NCBI GenBank assembly: GCA_003116875.1
Contig: BCKT01000002.1
Span: forward strand, 1,178,001-1,242,000
Source of the DNA: Takashimella koratensis
Taxonomy: Eukaryota; Basidiomycota; Tremellomycetes; Trichosporonales; Tetragoniomycetaceae
Direction of reading: 5' to 3'
DNA: 64,000 nucleotides
Numbering within the stretch: position 1 is the stretch's first letter; each line of letters starts with the position of its first letter. The notes beneath the pieces were generated by a model. The model was not told the origin of the DNA. It saw nothing but the letters and a program-made list of their open reading frames with translations, and did not search any database. The position numbers were made by a program, and so were the translations under genes. This document shows, piece after piece, positions 47,722 through 60,222 of the stretch.

Positions 47722-48125
47722 GGCGAGAGGGGCCGATAGTGGGTCAGGCGGAGAGAGTCGAGAGGAAGGGAGAGGAGAAGTGACGAGCTCGCGACCAGGT
47801 GGTGATGGTCGTCGCTGGTAGGTTGAGTATTGAGTACAGAGATGTTGAACTCGTCGTCGTGGTGGTCGATTTTTTTCGACGACCCAGTTTTTTCCCTGCC
47901 CTCGTGGCTCAAAGGATGTAAAAGCAAAAGAGAGACACGTCATTGTTGTCCTCTCGCTCGTCCCCGCAGTGATAAGGATACCTCCGCGTCCGCGTATTGA
48001 TCACGTCACTGCCGTCCTTTGAGACCTTGTCGACTGCCAGTCCATCCTATCTCGGTCATCCTCCACATTGTCCACATCCTCCACAACCACCACAACACCT
48101 CAACACCGAACCTCATCTACTCAGC
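47722..48125. promoter_or_regulatory. Divergent promoter of two mitochondrial protein genes
   Basis: A compact 0.4-kb region shared by mL57 and the rhodanese, both nuclear genes for mitochondrial proteins. A CCACAACCACCACAACACC-type C/A-rich leader precedes the rhodanese ATG. Shared regulation is plausible but not shown. Confidence 0.4.
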
Positions 48126-49069
48126 ATGTCACTCCGTACCTCGACTCGGGCTCTCCTCCCGGTGATCTCGGCCACCCGCGCCTCCCTCGCCTCTCGCGCG
48201 CTGTCCCTTACCGCCCGCCCGACTTCTGCTCTCCTCGCCTCCTCCTCTCCCGCCCGCCTCGCTCTCGCTCGCGGTATCGTCTCGACTTCTCCGAGGCGTG
48301 ACGCCCCATCTCGCTCCGCCTGGGCCAAGAACCCCATCATCACTTACGGAGATGTCAAGAAGCTCAGCGAGCAGCCCAACGACGTGAGTAGCGCTCGAAG
48401 CGAAATGGCGAGATGGAAAGGTGGGGGGGNGGGGGGGGGGGGGGGGGNGNTGTTCTTTAAGCTTTGGCCCATGTCCCAACTCCCAACTCAGCCCACAAGT
48501 GGTGCCCCTTGGGGATCCCGGAAATGGCTTCAACCCGAATGCTGACGTACATCAGGACGTGCTCCTGGTTGACGTTCGAGAGCCTGACGAGGTCGCGCTC
48601 GGGTCTATCCCGTCAGCTGTCAACCTCCCTCTCTCTCGTCTCCGTGAGGCGCTTGACCCCAAGTTCAACCCCGGTGATTTCCAGCGAGTAAGTCTTGTGT
48701 TTCATGTGTGTTCAAACTCCTTCGCAAAGTCTTCCTCGATTCATTCATATGATCTCTTCACACAATCCCAACTCTACCTCATCTCTCCATCTCTCCATCA
48801 TCTTAATTCTCCTCGGCCCCCCCCCCCCCCCCCCCCCCGGGCGGGCGGACCCCATGACCCCCATACTGACCTAGTCCAACATCTAGGAATTCGCATTCGC
48901 CAAACCTACCCCGTCGCAGAACATTGTCTTCTTTTGCCGATCTGGGAAACGTTCAGCGTCCGCTGGTGAATGGGCAGGTGGACACGGGTACCACAATGTT
49001 CGTAATTACGAAGGTAGCTATTTGGATTGGACGGCCAAGGAGAAGCAGAATGCGAGTGAGGATGACTAA
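48126..49069 (+). CDS. Mitochondrial rhodanese-domain thiosulfate sulfurtransferase
   Basis: Three exons (48126-48383, 48556-48687, 48887-49069) give 190 residues. The first about 60 residues are Ala/Arg/Ser-rich with no acidic residues, a mitochondrial targeting sequence. The rhodanese domain starts at ITYGDVKKL and contains LLVDVREPDEV, GSIPSAVNLPLSRL and the active-site loop FFCRSGKRS, with the catalytic Cys in place, followed by AGGHGYHNVRNYEGSYLDW. It is expected to move sulfane sulfur from thiosulfate to acceptors, like yeast Rdl2. Intron 1 contains a G-homopolymer with three undetermined bases (about 48423-48450) and intron 2 a run of about 22 C (48817-48838). Coding sequence is unaffected. 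Confidence 0.93.
48423..48838. repeat. Poly-G and poly-C tracts in both introns of the rhodanese gene
   Basis: Intron 1 has a G run of about 25 bases interrupted only by undetermined calls. Intron 2 has about 22 consecutive C. The ambiguous bases show that the sequencing struggled here, so exact lengths are unreliable. Confidence 0.85.
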
Positions 49070-50426
49070 GTTGGGTTTGTAGCCTAGACTGGGGGTCAGG
49101 GTCCGCGTCAGGGGATCCAATGAATGACAAAAGTGACAAAGACGGGCGGATATAGGTTGAGGTAGGTAAGAGCGTAATCAGAAGTGCAGGAATGAATCAT
49201 GTGTACGCAGGCTACCCTTTGAAGCTAGGTGCCAAAGAAGGAAGATTCGTATCCGTCTCCAGTCTCTTCGAATAAGTGACCAACACCAAGTGACAAGTGA
49301 TAAGAAAGCACGACACAACGCTTTTGCATGCGTGCCAAAGAGATCAAGGAATCAAGAGGATGTAGACGAATTGAGAAAACGAGAAAGGAAGAAAGGGGAA
49401 ATGACCTGGGCTATGTCCTTGTCCCTTGACCGCGATTGGTCTTGGGCGACAACGGAGAGCACGAGTGGGAGGAGCAGTCCAGGGCAATGTAATGTAGGTA
49501 GGCAGGTAAGGAGGTGCAAGATGTGAGAGGGAAGATGAGGACGGGTGAGGAGTTGTGGAGGGAAAAAGGAAGTAGCGATTTCTAGTAATTCGCTATTCTG
49601 CTCTTTTTTTCTTCTTCTTCTTGTTGCTTCTGCTTCTGCTTCTGCTTCTGCCACGTTCCAGAAGCTTACTTTTTATTCCAGCTCGTTGCTTTCTTCTGAC
49701 CCCCATATCGACTGTTCTTCTCCCCACTACCACCGCTGCCCTAGCTTCGGTCGCCTTTCCTTTTCCTAATCTCGACAGCGAAGACTTCTATAACTGGTTT
49801 GACACCCCGGTCCGAGGGTGGTTTTTTTTTCAGGTTTGGCTAGTTGTAAAGTTGATATTTTTTTTGGGTTCGGCCAATGCAGCTACGCGTCTTTTTGGTT
49901 TCTTCGCTTCCTCACTTCTTCGCTTCTTCGGTAGGGTCAGAGTGGGATTGAATCCCAGTCAGATAGACGAAAAAACCCGGAACGATTCTTCAAATACGGT
50001 GTTTGAGGAGAAGACGTGACGAGGGCGTGGGGTCGTATGAGCGTGGGGGCGAAGACGTGGTCGCGGGGCGTTACGTGACGGCGTATCGGCGTGGCGTGGG
50101 CGACGGCGTGACAACGGATAGTAGGAAGGGAAAGTGAAGTAGCGGGGTAAGACGAGACTGGTGACGAGTGGGACGAGTAGGACAAGTTGACGAGGGACCC
50201 AAAAGAGGCAAGGAAAGAGTCTCGGTCGTGATAAGAGGCGTACAATGTCGGATTCAAGCAGACCAAGCAGGCGTGACAAATTGGTTTCAGGCGTGTTGGG
50301 AAGTAGAGGAAAGACAACGATAGGCGGATCTGAGAAAAGAACGAGCGAGAAAAACGAAAAGTGTTCACCGACGACACGACGATTGTGGGCCATTTAATTC
50401 CCCCCTGTCGGTTCGACGGCCGGGTG
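49070..50426. other. Long convergent spacer, low complexity
   Basis: 1.36 kb between the rhodanese stop (+) and forkhead stop (-). It contains a CTTCTG-type run (about 49605-49650) that yields poly-Leu translations and a G/T-rich GACG/CGTGG region (50010-50120). No domain-bearing frame on either strand. It may be unusually long 3' UTRs or an unrecognised non-coding RNA. Confidence 0.4.
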
Positions 50427-53141
50427 TCATCGCCTCGCGGACAACTCGATCCCGTTCACCGCCTTTTCGCTGACGTCAACCATCGCCCTCGCTACCTCGT
50501 TCATTTCGGGGTCCACCTCGTCCTCCTCGGCTGGTGCACCGTACGCGAACCCTGCCCGCCCCGAGATCTGGGTAGGCGGGGTGACTTCTTGCCTCTCTTC
50601 GGTCGGATCGGACTCGCTGGCCTCTGCGGTGCTCCCCGTTCCGCCGGTCCCGCTACGGCCAGTAGCCTCCTTTTTGCGTGACTTGGCTTTACGCCCTGGT
50701 CGGCCTTCGTCTGGGATTCCAGGGTCGACAGTCCACCAACCACCTTTCCCTCCGCTGTCGTCGGGGACACCGTCACCCTTGTTAACGCGAACAAACATCT
50801 TCCTGCAACAAGGCGTCAGTTGAATTCATGACCCATGCCATCAAAACTGCCACAACTTTTATGACCACTCCAGACTCACTTCAAACTGAGATTGTGGCGA
50901 ATCGAATTCTGCCACCCGGCCGTCTTCTTCTCATCCAGAGTCTTGAAGAACGGGTACTTGTCCGCGATAGTCGAGTAGATCTGAGCGAGTTGAAGTTTTC
51001 GATCCGGGGTGGACTCAATCGCGTCCCGGATCATCTCGTGATACGGGTGGGGCGGCTTGCAGTCGTATCCTGGGTGCAGGCCCTGAGTGGCTGAGGGGAG
51101 CTCGTTGATCTTGCGGCCAAGGGGTCGGGGCGAGACGAGGTGGTCGCCTGTCATGGTGGCGGCACCGGGTCCCGCAGCGGAGGAGATGGATGAGGGACCA
51201 GCAGTGACAGGGAGCGAGCCCGAGATGGTCGAGAGGTGAGAAGCGGATGACGACGTCGCCGCTCGCATTGGCCAAGTCGCTGCGATCATGTTGGACGCAT
51301 GCGACTCTTCCGACACGGGTGGTGATGCTGCGGAGTTTCGGCTGGGTGATGCGATGCTCAAGAGAGCGTCAACCTCTTCATTGACATTCGGGAGCATCCC
51401 AGACTCTTGTGGCATCCGAGGCGATGCGGTTCCCCGGGCGCGATGGAAGCGGCCGGCGGCACCACTGTTCATCATCCCACCTCGGCTGAGACCGTGCCCG
51501 TTGACGTCCGCACCAGCGGAAGCGTTGTTCATGATCTCACGCGGGTTGGCAATGGTGCGGCGGCGCTTATGGCCGTGGCCACGCTGGAGGACGGTGTTAA
51601 GCGGGCTCCCTTCAAGGGCTTCGGCGGCAGCGACGAGGCCCGATAGCTTGTCGGGAGTCGAAGCGCGGCGTCGGCGGCTGGCATCGGGACTCGCGCTCGC
51701 TCGGCGTTTCCGGGACGGGTCGTAAGCGGACGCAAGGTCGGCAAACGCAGCGGGTGGGCCGTACAAGCTAAATGCGATGTCGCCAACCGCTCCGAGACCG
51801 AGCGGAAGCGATTCCTTCTTCGCCAAGGGTGTGCGCTCGTTACGCTCAGATTGAGTCGCAATCTCGGCAAACTCTTCCAAGACGGACCGGGTCGCCGGGG
51901 TGTCTGGGAGAGCGCGCCTCGTTGAGCTCGAGATGGGGGACATCAATGTCGACTGGGTCGGGCTACGGCTCGTTGCACCCGGTGCTGTGCGAGCGGCAGC
52001 GATGTCGGTAGTGAGGGTTGCTCGCTGTGCCCTCTGGGCTGAGCTGTTCGGGTGCGGGCGAGACTTGGTCGGTGTAGCCTCGAGGTCTTCTTCCTCGGCG
52101 ATATCGCGGCCATGCCATGTCAAGCCGTGCATGATTGGCGGCTCGCCATTCGGGTTCCCATTGTCCGGGTACTTCCACTCGGATTTGGGGAACGCGGTAG
52201 TCACGGCGTGAAGGATCTCCTTGACCTCGATGACGCGGAAGAAGCGCTCGCTAACTAGCCGGCGGATCTGGAGCGCACTCATCGATGGGTTCACGTCGGT
52301 GTGCGAAGGGGTCATCGCGGTCTGCTCGTGCCGCCAGTGAAAGTTGGTGCGGAGCCTGCAGGGGAGTAGAGTGTCAGCTCACGTCAAGGGGAGGGTGAAG
52401 TGGACAGAGGAAAGGAGGATGAACAAAGTACAATCGCTTGATTGAAAGGAAGGACAGAGGAGTAGAGTTGAAGGGGGTGGACACCTCCAAGCGAGAACAA
52501 GGACACGATTGGAGAGGCTAGTTCGGGCTCAACTCACCAAGAGACGATATCGATACAGGCTCCATTCCGAAGCTTCATTTTTGCCTCAAACGCCGGGGCG
52601 AGTGGGCTGCTACTTGACATGTCATTCCGAGGTGTTGACAACTCGTCCTCATCATCCTCGAAGAGTTTACGCTCGACCTTGCGCTCGATCTTTGTCCGTT
52701 CCGAGGGTGCTACTCGTTCGGTCCGCTGGTACTCGCCGGGCCTGTAAGGGCTGTAAGGTGTGTACTGGCCGTTTGCGTGGCGGGAGCTCGCAAAGGACGG
52801 CGGGTGTTGCAGGATATCGAGCACAGAGGTGCCGCGGGCCGGGGATCGAGAAAGGCTAGGGGACATGGACCGTGGGGTAGGGTAGATGCGAGTAGATGAT
52901 GATTTGCGAGGGGATTGACGTGGGACGGGCTGCAGCGTGGGTAGAGATGGCAGGTTAGTTGATGGGGCACAGCGGGCGCAGACCGAGGTTGAAAGAGGAT
53001 TTTGGTAAAAGGGGGATGGATGCTGGACGCCAGACTCACCTTTGCACTGTTAGTCGGTGGAGCAGCGCTGAAGATGTCGGGCGTAGGAGTCAATGGACCT
53101 CCGCCAACCTGAAAAGTCAGCACCGAGCGAGTTGCGACCAT
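50427..53141 (-). CDS. Forkhead (FOX) transcription factor; 5' end uncertain
   Basis: Minus-strand exons 53108-53040 (possibly continuing to an ATG at 53141), 52929-52538, 52355-50880 and 50802-50427 are in one frame, about 780 residues. The forkhead DNA-binding domain lies near the C-terminus: KPPHPYHEMIRDAIESTPDR, IYSTIADKYPFFKT, recognition helix GWQNSIRHNLSL, wing with KMFVRV and GGWWTVDP. The last helix continues into a basic RPGRKAKSRKK and an acidic tail. Upstream are Ser/Pro-rich regions with GPLTPTPDIFSAAPPTNSAK and PTPRSMSPSLSRSP, with proline-directed kinase-type sites. In yeasts forkheads of this kind control G2/M genes, but no functional claim is made here. The first called exon follows a TGACTTTTCAG that looks like an acceptor, so additional 5' exons up to about 54230 are likely. 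Confidence 0.82.
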
Positions 53142-55154
53142 GACCGGTGGTGAAGGGAAAAGTTTGGTCGGATGCGAGGCGGTTGTGTGTCACGTTTACG
53201 AGAGCAGGAGCGGAATCAGGCAGGAATGTGGAGGAGAGGTGCAGAGTTTGGTTTGCGGGTGGGAACTACCCGAGATGCGAGGGAGACGGGGGATGGATGT
53301 AGAGGGGTTGGAGAGAGGAGAGGAGCGAGGGGTGCTGAGAGTGGATGGTGATGCAAGAGGATGGAGAGGATGAAGGGGTAGAGCGGAGGATGGATGAATG
53401 AATAGAGGGCGATGTTTTTGTTTTTGTATCCCCGGACTGCCGCGGATCCAGTGCTCGCTTGAAGCCAAACGCAACTAGCGCAGCAGAGTAGCAGGGGAAG
53501 GGCGCAGGGGTATGTCGATGCAGACAGAGATGGAGGGGAGTGCGAAACAGGTGTAAAGAGGTGTGGGACAAGAGTGGTTGGGTGGAGAGTATCAAGCGCC
53601 AGGGACAAAAGGAGAGACAAAGGCTGTTTATAAAGGAGACACAACTACCCCTTTCCACGACGCCTCCATCGCAAGCGATGCGCTGCAGCTCGAGAGGTGG
53701 TTGTATTCCCCCGATCGAAGGTAGGGGAGCATAGACGGGGAGAGAAGGGAGAGGATGCAGATTGGGTTGGCGAAGATGGGTGCAGGGTGGGTTGGATGGG
53801 TGATTTGGGTCGAGACTCGGGTGGTCGCCGAGTAGGAGAAAAAGGAACAGATTTGACAACCGCCGGGAGCAGGGTTTCGCTTCCATCCGCTAGGATGCGG
53901 CAATACGAATGGGGATATGGGCGAAGAGGAGGGGAGAGAGGGGAGAAGGGACGTACCTTGGACTGCCGAGCTTCCAACATGATTGGAAGTCGATACTCCA
54001 TCAATGCCGAGTGGTGTGAAGGTTGTCGTCGGAGAGTAGGGATGGTAGGGGGGTAGGGGGGGAGAGGGAGAGGGAGGGACGATCTTTGTTGACAATTGCG
54101 GAACTGGGACTGAGATACGGATCAGCCCCAGGTCGATGGTGTGCAAGAGCAGGTAGCGAGGTACGGACCTTGCTGCGTGTGCGGCTAGGGCTATGCACTG
54201 TCGACGATTGTTGGTTGGCAGTGCTGTTTAGGATAAGCTATGGTGGTGCTCTCCGTCGTTGTCGGTGTATTTATTTACTCTTTTCCTCGGCGGGCCAAGA
54301 AAGAGGGGTAGAGTGGGGGGTGGGGTCGAGAGTCTCCACGCAGTGGAGAGGTAGAGAGGATGAAGGGGGGAGCGGGGATGGATGCGCAGGGAGGAGAGGG
54401 GGAGGGGAGGGTGTGGATGGGTGGGAAGAGGGGATGAGGATAGTGTGGGTGGTGTGGATTTGTTGTCTCTGACTGAGCAGACTGAATCGGGAAGACACAA
54501 GAGACCATGAACCAATGGCCAACGAGCGTCCACTACCACTCCCAGGCTGCATTCACTCCTCGTCAACAAAAAACTCTCCTAGACTATGAAAAGCACACGT
54601 CTTTTGGTTCACCTCCACTTGACCTACAGCCTCGGTGCCCCGCATGGGGTTTTAGCTACTTTGGGATATCCCAAGGGTAGGTTGACGCTGCATCCCAACT
54701 GACAGACCGCAGCGTCGCAGTGCAGCGTCATCAAGTGGAGCCGCTCCCCATTCCACCTTGGCCCTCCTCAATTCCCGGTCTCATCACACCTCGCATTGAG
54801 ATGGTTACAGGATACATACAGTATAATGCATGAGGATTGATGGGAGGGAAAGAGTAACCCATTTTTTCAGCCAAGACGGCCCAGCCAGTCTTGGCCTCTG
54901 AGATTTGTTTACACAAGGTTGGCACGCACTCCAAGGACCAAGTACGACGTCTGTGGCACTGTGGCACCAGGACTCTCGTACAGTAGGTGGCACACATCTA
55001 CAACCGTTTAGTCCCGGAAATGGTCGCATGGGCAGAAAGAACTTCAGAATCGTCGTTGCTGCTGCTGCTGTTGTCGTCGTCGTCGCTGTCTTCTCTTCCC
55101 TTCTCCATATCCAATAATATCGGCCCCCTTTATCATTCAATTCCTGCTCGCCGT
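53142..55154. other. Probable forkhead 5' exons or leader, plus 3' region of the BRCT gene
   Basis: On the minus strand, open segments at about 54230-53965 (with HSPSRTRSK and TPLGIDGVSTSNHVGSS) end in donor-like AAG/GTACGT and may be upstream exons of the forkhead gene; they could not be joined confidently. The rest is purine/pyrimidine-skewed low-complexity sequence (53200-53420, 54290-54440), probably promoter and leader. The last about 400 bp hold the 3' region of the BRCT gene. Confidence 0.35.
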
Positions 55155-58100
55155 CTACAACGAAAGCTGTACCGCACGTAGGTCGAGTGATCAGCGATTT
55201 GGACCTTTCACACCTATCCTCAATTGTACTCACTTTTTTCCGCCCGGCCATTCGGATCGCCTCTCTCCGGTCGTGGAGGTACTGTTCAATCCCCTTCGCT
55301 ATGATCACAGGTCTCTTCCCTGGCGATAGTACTTTGGATCGCGAGGCAGACGAGGTGCTCTGGGGACTACCACCCTCGCTGCCGCTACCTTTCTTTCTCT
55401 TCATCGATAACGGAACATCCTCGTCGTCCGATTCCTCCGAATCATAACCCGTCCCCCCCTTTCTCTGTCCCACATTCTCCTCGCTTCCTCCGGTTGAGAC
55501 ACACACCTCGTCGTTCTTCTTTGGCGGCGCAAACACCAACTCATCTTCGATGTCGCTGTCGAGGTCGGACAAGAACGGCTCGTCCGGATGTTCCATCTTA
55601 TACACCTTCCCTTCACCCCGACCTCCACCTTCACCGTGCTCCGAGGTGTCTTTCGTGTTCGAGGTGGGTTGGAAGATATCTTCGAAAATATCAATGTCTC
55701 CGTGAAACGAGAACAGCGAGTTGGTCGGTGACGGCGTAGCGAGGGCGACGTTGACTGGAAGGGCGTCCCCTCTTTCCTTGATTCGTTCCATTTTTTCAAC
55801 CACCTCAACCACCTCTACTTCCTTTACTTCCTCTACTTCCTCGACTTCCTCCACCTCCTCCACCTCTTCCACCTCTTCCACCTCCTCTACCTCCTCTACC
55901 TCCTCTACCTCCTCTACCTCCTCTACCTTCTCGACTTCCTCGATCTCTTCAGTTTCCTCAACCGCCTCACTTTCCTCTCTCACCATCCCGTCATTGCTTG
56001 ACTCGTGCCCTTTCTCGCTCTCTTCCAACCGCAGAGACGACATCGTTGTCAATGTCGGTGTTACCGATCTCGTCGTGATACTTGGTGTCGCCCTCTCGTT
56101 AGTCGTTAGACTCGACTCGATAGCTATCTCAGTGCTCGTCTCCATCGTCTCGGTCGTTTCCATGTACGGTGCCATCGTCGTGGCCGCTGTCGAGCTCGGC
56201 GCCTGGGTCGAAGGCTGTGACAGCGCCTCCCACGACAACTCCATATCGAGCAAGTACTCCTCTGTCGGCAAAAATCTATTCTGGTTCACCGATTCCAAAA
56301 GCCATTTAAACGAAACCACCTGACTCCTCGGGAGCCTTTCAGTACTCAGCATGATCTCGAACTCTTCTGCCGTTGTCGCTTTCTCCCCTGGTTTGAGCGG
56401 GAGGATGATGATCTGCGCTTGGTGCCAAGGAAGAAGCTCGCCTTGGTTTGCCTGAAAAGGGCTTAGCAAGGTCAATCATGTACGTGTGCTTACCTTGATG
56501 AGTTGCTCGCAGACCAATCGATGGCAGTCGTCCCCGCCCACGTACATCGAGACGGGGAAACAACCTCTGGCATCATCCGCAAAGAGGCCAGGTGCCTTCA
56601 TCGCGGTGGGTGCAACGCCCTTGGGACCGCCTTGAACGCACGCGGTGGACGGGGTGCTGCATGAGATCGACGATCGTTCGGAGACTATCGAAGCTGTTGT
56701 TGGCGAAATGGAAGCGCTGAAGGGTGGAGAGAAAGGAGGGTAAAAGCGGTTCGTCGACGTGAAGTTCGCAGGCGGTGGTGAGGGACTAGGGCGACTGACT
56801 TGAGCTGTGCCGTTGACTCCGACTTGGTCTTGTTCCTCGACTGCGTGCGCCGGGGACCGTGTAGTCATGTCATTTGAATCGTGAGCGACCGTCGAGACAT
56901 GGTCGGTGAAAGAGCCATCAAGAGTAATCCGAACTGGAGGGGAACGATCCGCGGCACTGGTTACCGAGCTTGCTATTAACGACTGGGTCACATTCGTTTC
57001 CATTGCCGCAGCGGTGACGGTGCTGCTGTTGGTCTTGGTCTTCGACTTCCCCGCTTCAGTCACTTTCATGATCTCCTCCATCTTCCCGATCTTTGCCCAC
57101 TTTGCCACATGCACGTCGACAGTCTTCAACGGACTCTTGGGTGAATACTTCAACGGTGACTGTTTACCTGGCGAAGTGGGTTGTTTCTTCTTCCCCGGTA
57201 TGGATGGCGGCACTTGAGGCGGTGACGCCACAGCTGCTGCAGCGCGAGCAGCGACGGGTACAGCAAGCTTGGTCTTGGGTAGCGGTTTGAACCAACTGGT
57301 ATCGATTTGAGTTTTCGGAGCGGTATGTTTCTTCTTCTTTCGAGCAAGTGTGGCGGGTACAATGAGCGGGATCTGAAACGCTGGTGTTTCCGTAAAGAGA
57401 GTTGAGGGCTCTGGAAGTGGTGGCTGCGTTGTGACGGCTTCCTGAGTTGTGGTCTCTTCGCTTAACGGCGGAAGCTCGGAGAGAGGGGTGAGAGGGGACG
57501 ATGGTGCTCGGTATTGGTTCTTGGGCTTGGAGGATTGAGGAGCAGGAGCCAACGTGTCGATTGGTGCGAGTTGTAAGAGTAATTCCCGAGCTCGAGCCTT
57601 GGATTTGCTCTCGGGTGTAGACGCGGGGAGAGGAGGAGGACTTGGGGGTGGGGCGGGCGAAGGTGTTTGAAGTCGCTTTTGGGGGATTTGTTTGGGAGCC
57701 TCAAGGTCTGGGACTGGTTTAGTAGAGGAAGTGGCGAGCGGTTGTGGCTGCTTTGTGGAGGAAGAAACAAAAGGAACGGGTTTGGGAGATGAGGAACGAC
57801 CTCGGCGGCGGGGTGGGGAATGTGATCGAGGTCGAGAGTAGTACCCCGAGGGTGGGGATCGAGAGCGAGAACGATCACGAGAGTGGTAATATCCGCGCGC
57901 GGGGGAACGAGAGCGAGAACGACCTCGGTATCGGCTTCGGCTTCGCGAAGGAGAACGAGAACGCGACCGTGAACGTGACCTGGATCGAGCTCGAGATCTG
58001 GGTCGTATCGGGATTGGGTATCGATAGCGACCGACTATCGGGGCCAAGTTAGCTCCTGATCGCTGTACGGGGAAAGTGAATGACCGGTTCTTGAGTGGCG

Positions 58101-59205
58101 GTCGGGGCCGGGTCGTATCTGATCCTACGTAACTCTCGCGTGTGGAGGTCCTCTCTGAAGACTGGGGCTGGAACCCGGTTCTGTAGTTGTTAGGGGAGTA
58201 GGGAGAGTGGGACGTGTGGCCATGGGCGGTGATAGGCCTTGTCGGGCTGAGGGTAGGTGCGCGAGCGGGGTTAGTCCATGCCGGTGGCCTGGGGGCGTTT
58301 GACAGACGAGGGGCAGGGGCGGGCTCTGATGGCGGGGGTGGTCGGTCTCTTGCCGGCTCACGAGGCGGAGGTCGGTGAAGCTGGTGTGGGGCAGGAGGAG
58401 GTGGGCCAAACGACGGTGGTCGAGAAGTAGGAGAGCGCACGTATGGTGAAAGCGTCGGGATAGGGGTCTCAGAGGCTGAGATTTGACGTAGGTCCATCCG
58501 CATTTTGGGATCAAGGGATGTCCTTAGTCGCGGATCAGGCGAGGTCCTGCGGGATTGATTAGCGATTGTCAAAAGAGTGCCCAAAGTGTGTCCCGAGGAC
58601 TTTGTGTACCATGTGCTTATACTTTGAGCGTGGGGAAGGCGCCCGTTATGGGATCTGATCAAGGGGTAGTGGCAAGTGCGCGGAGAATTGCGTACTCACT
58701 TGATCAACCATCCTCCCCAACCCTCTTGGGCACCCAGCATAGTCGAATTCACCTGGTTGAGACTTTCCCAAACCCACTGAGACTGCACAACGTACGGTTC
58801 TGTGACTGGTACTCGCACATCCCGAGCAAACCGGGTAACCAAACGCTCATATGTCCACCCACCAGACGAAGCGGTAGGGTCGTCAACTTCCCCTGGTCCT
58901 CGGTCCCGGTCCCGCCCGTTGGATGTGATCCGGGGTCGAGTAGGTGAGACGACAAGGTCTTTCACTCGGTCTACGTCGGGGAAGACAATGATGTGGGTGC
59001 ACTTGTATTTCTCAGGGCAGACCACACAGATTCCCCCGAGCGACTGGGTAGTGTGGTGAATGAGGATGAGAAAGAGTAAGAGGAGTGACTAGGGCGAGGT
59101 AGGAATGAGACTTACAGCGATACGGCGCTCGATACGGACACTGGCGTGGTTATGAGGTTGGATGAAGAAGATTTGGTTGTGGAAGAGCGGGACGGGGAGT
59201 GACAT
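55155..59205 (-). CDS. Large BRCT-domain protein with RS region and acidic EEV repeat
   Basis: Five minus-strand exons (59205-59116, 59043-58700, 58546-56494, 56451-55234, 55166-55155) give 1238 residues. An N-terminal BRCT domain (about residues 5-140) has IFFIQPHNHASVRIERRI, SLGGICVVCPEKYKCTHIIV and TEPYVVQSQWVWESLN. A Pro/Ser-rich part with an Arg-Ser region (about residues 325-400) follows. A second BRCT domain at about 797-895 has RGCFPVSMYVGG, LLPWHQAQIIILPL and VVSFKWLLESVNQNRFLP. Then comes an in-frame tandem repeat of EEV units (about residues 990-1045). BRCT pairs bind phosphoproteins in DNA-damage and chromatin complexes; the exact orthologue (Rtt107/Brc1, Rap1 or another) is not settled. 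The last exon is tiny (12 nt including the stop) and is the least certain part. The start ATG at 59205 opens directly into the domain. Confidence 0.8.
55800..55960. repeat. In-frame 9-bp tandem repeat encoding EEV/EVE units
   Basis: About 15 imperfect copies of a 9-base CTCCTCTAC-type unit inside the BRCT gene. On the coding strand they specify Glu-Glu-Val triplets, so length changes stay in frame. Confidence 0.9.
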
Positions 59206-60222
59206 CGTGTAGGGTGAGAGTGGGAGTGGAAAGAGGGTAGTGGGCCAAGGCAGAAGGTAGAGAAAGTGATGGGTACGGGAATGGATATATCCCCAGGAGG
59301 GAGAAGGGGGGGGGGGGGGGGTCAGGAGGAGAGAAGGAGGAGGGGGGAGGAAGGTGGAGCCGACGGTGTACCGTTTCGGGAGGAGTGAAGGGTAGCAAGT
59401 GAACGAGAGAGGAAGAGGCGGAGTTGGAACCAGTAACACGAGGCACACACACACACACACACACACACAGAAAAGAAGCAGGAAAAAATGGTCCACCTCA
59501 CCTCGCTTCACCCTTCCTTTGGGGTTTCTCCCCACCCCACCGACGAGACCGACGCGTCCACACTAGCTGTCCTTTGATCGGCAATTGTACTCGGCTAGCC
59601 GAGGGGAAGAGCCAAGGGGTGTAAGGGACGCAGGGTGAGGAGTTGAGCAAGGTGAAGCGCATAGTGTCCAGCCATTGGTATGTTATCATCATCGTGCGTG
59701 TGTGAGGGAGCAAGGAAGAGGGGGATGATTGATTGAGGTTGAGTCAAAGGATAGAGACGAGCGAGGAGAGCAAAGATTACGAAGCAAGGAGGCAGCAGAT
59801 GAGAGAGCAGGACGGTCAGGTATGAGCTGTCGGCCGTCGGCTGATTGCCGTGCCTGTTGCTGTGTGTATGGATGTGTATGCGAGCACTGATTGATTGATC
59901 AATCTCCAATCCCGAGACACGCTACAAGCTACAAGCTACTCGACCACGCTCAGATCCAAAGGACCTCACAAATAAAGACGAAAGAAGGTCATCTCCTCAC
60001 CTGCCCGCGTTCGGTATTGGGTTTTTCGTTTCGGTCAATTCGCCACAACCTCGCATCTCACTGGACTCGACTTAACTTGCACAGCTTTCATCAGTCTCAG
60101 ATCCTCAGATACGATCATACATTACTGTACGTACATAAAAGTCACAATGACAAACGACAGACGACAGAGGTCAGATATCAAGACAAATCTCTTAACTCAA
60201 TCCTCCTCATCATGTACAAAAC
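59206..60222. promoter_or_regulatory. Promoter of the BRCT gene and 3' region of trehalose phosphorylase
   Basis: Contains a G16 run (59306-59321) and a CA dinucleotide run (59444-59469) upstream of the BRCT gene. No coding feature supported; translations through the CA run give Cys-Val repeats. Confidence 0.45.
59444..59469. repeat. (CA)n microsatellite
   Basis: About 13 perfect CA units in the upstream region of the BRCT gene. Confidence 0.95.

Noticed and set aside
49621..50019. Leu-rich frame starting in a CTTCTG repeat
   Set aside because: The start is repeat-derived and the rest has no recognisable domain.
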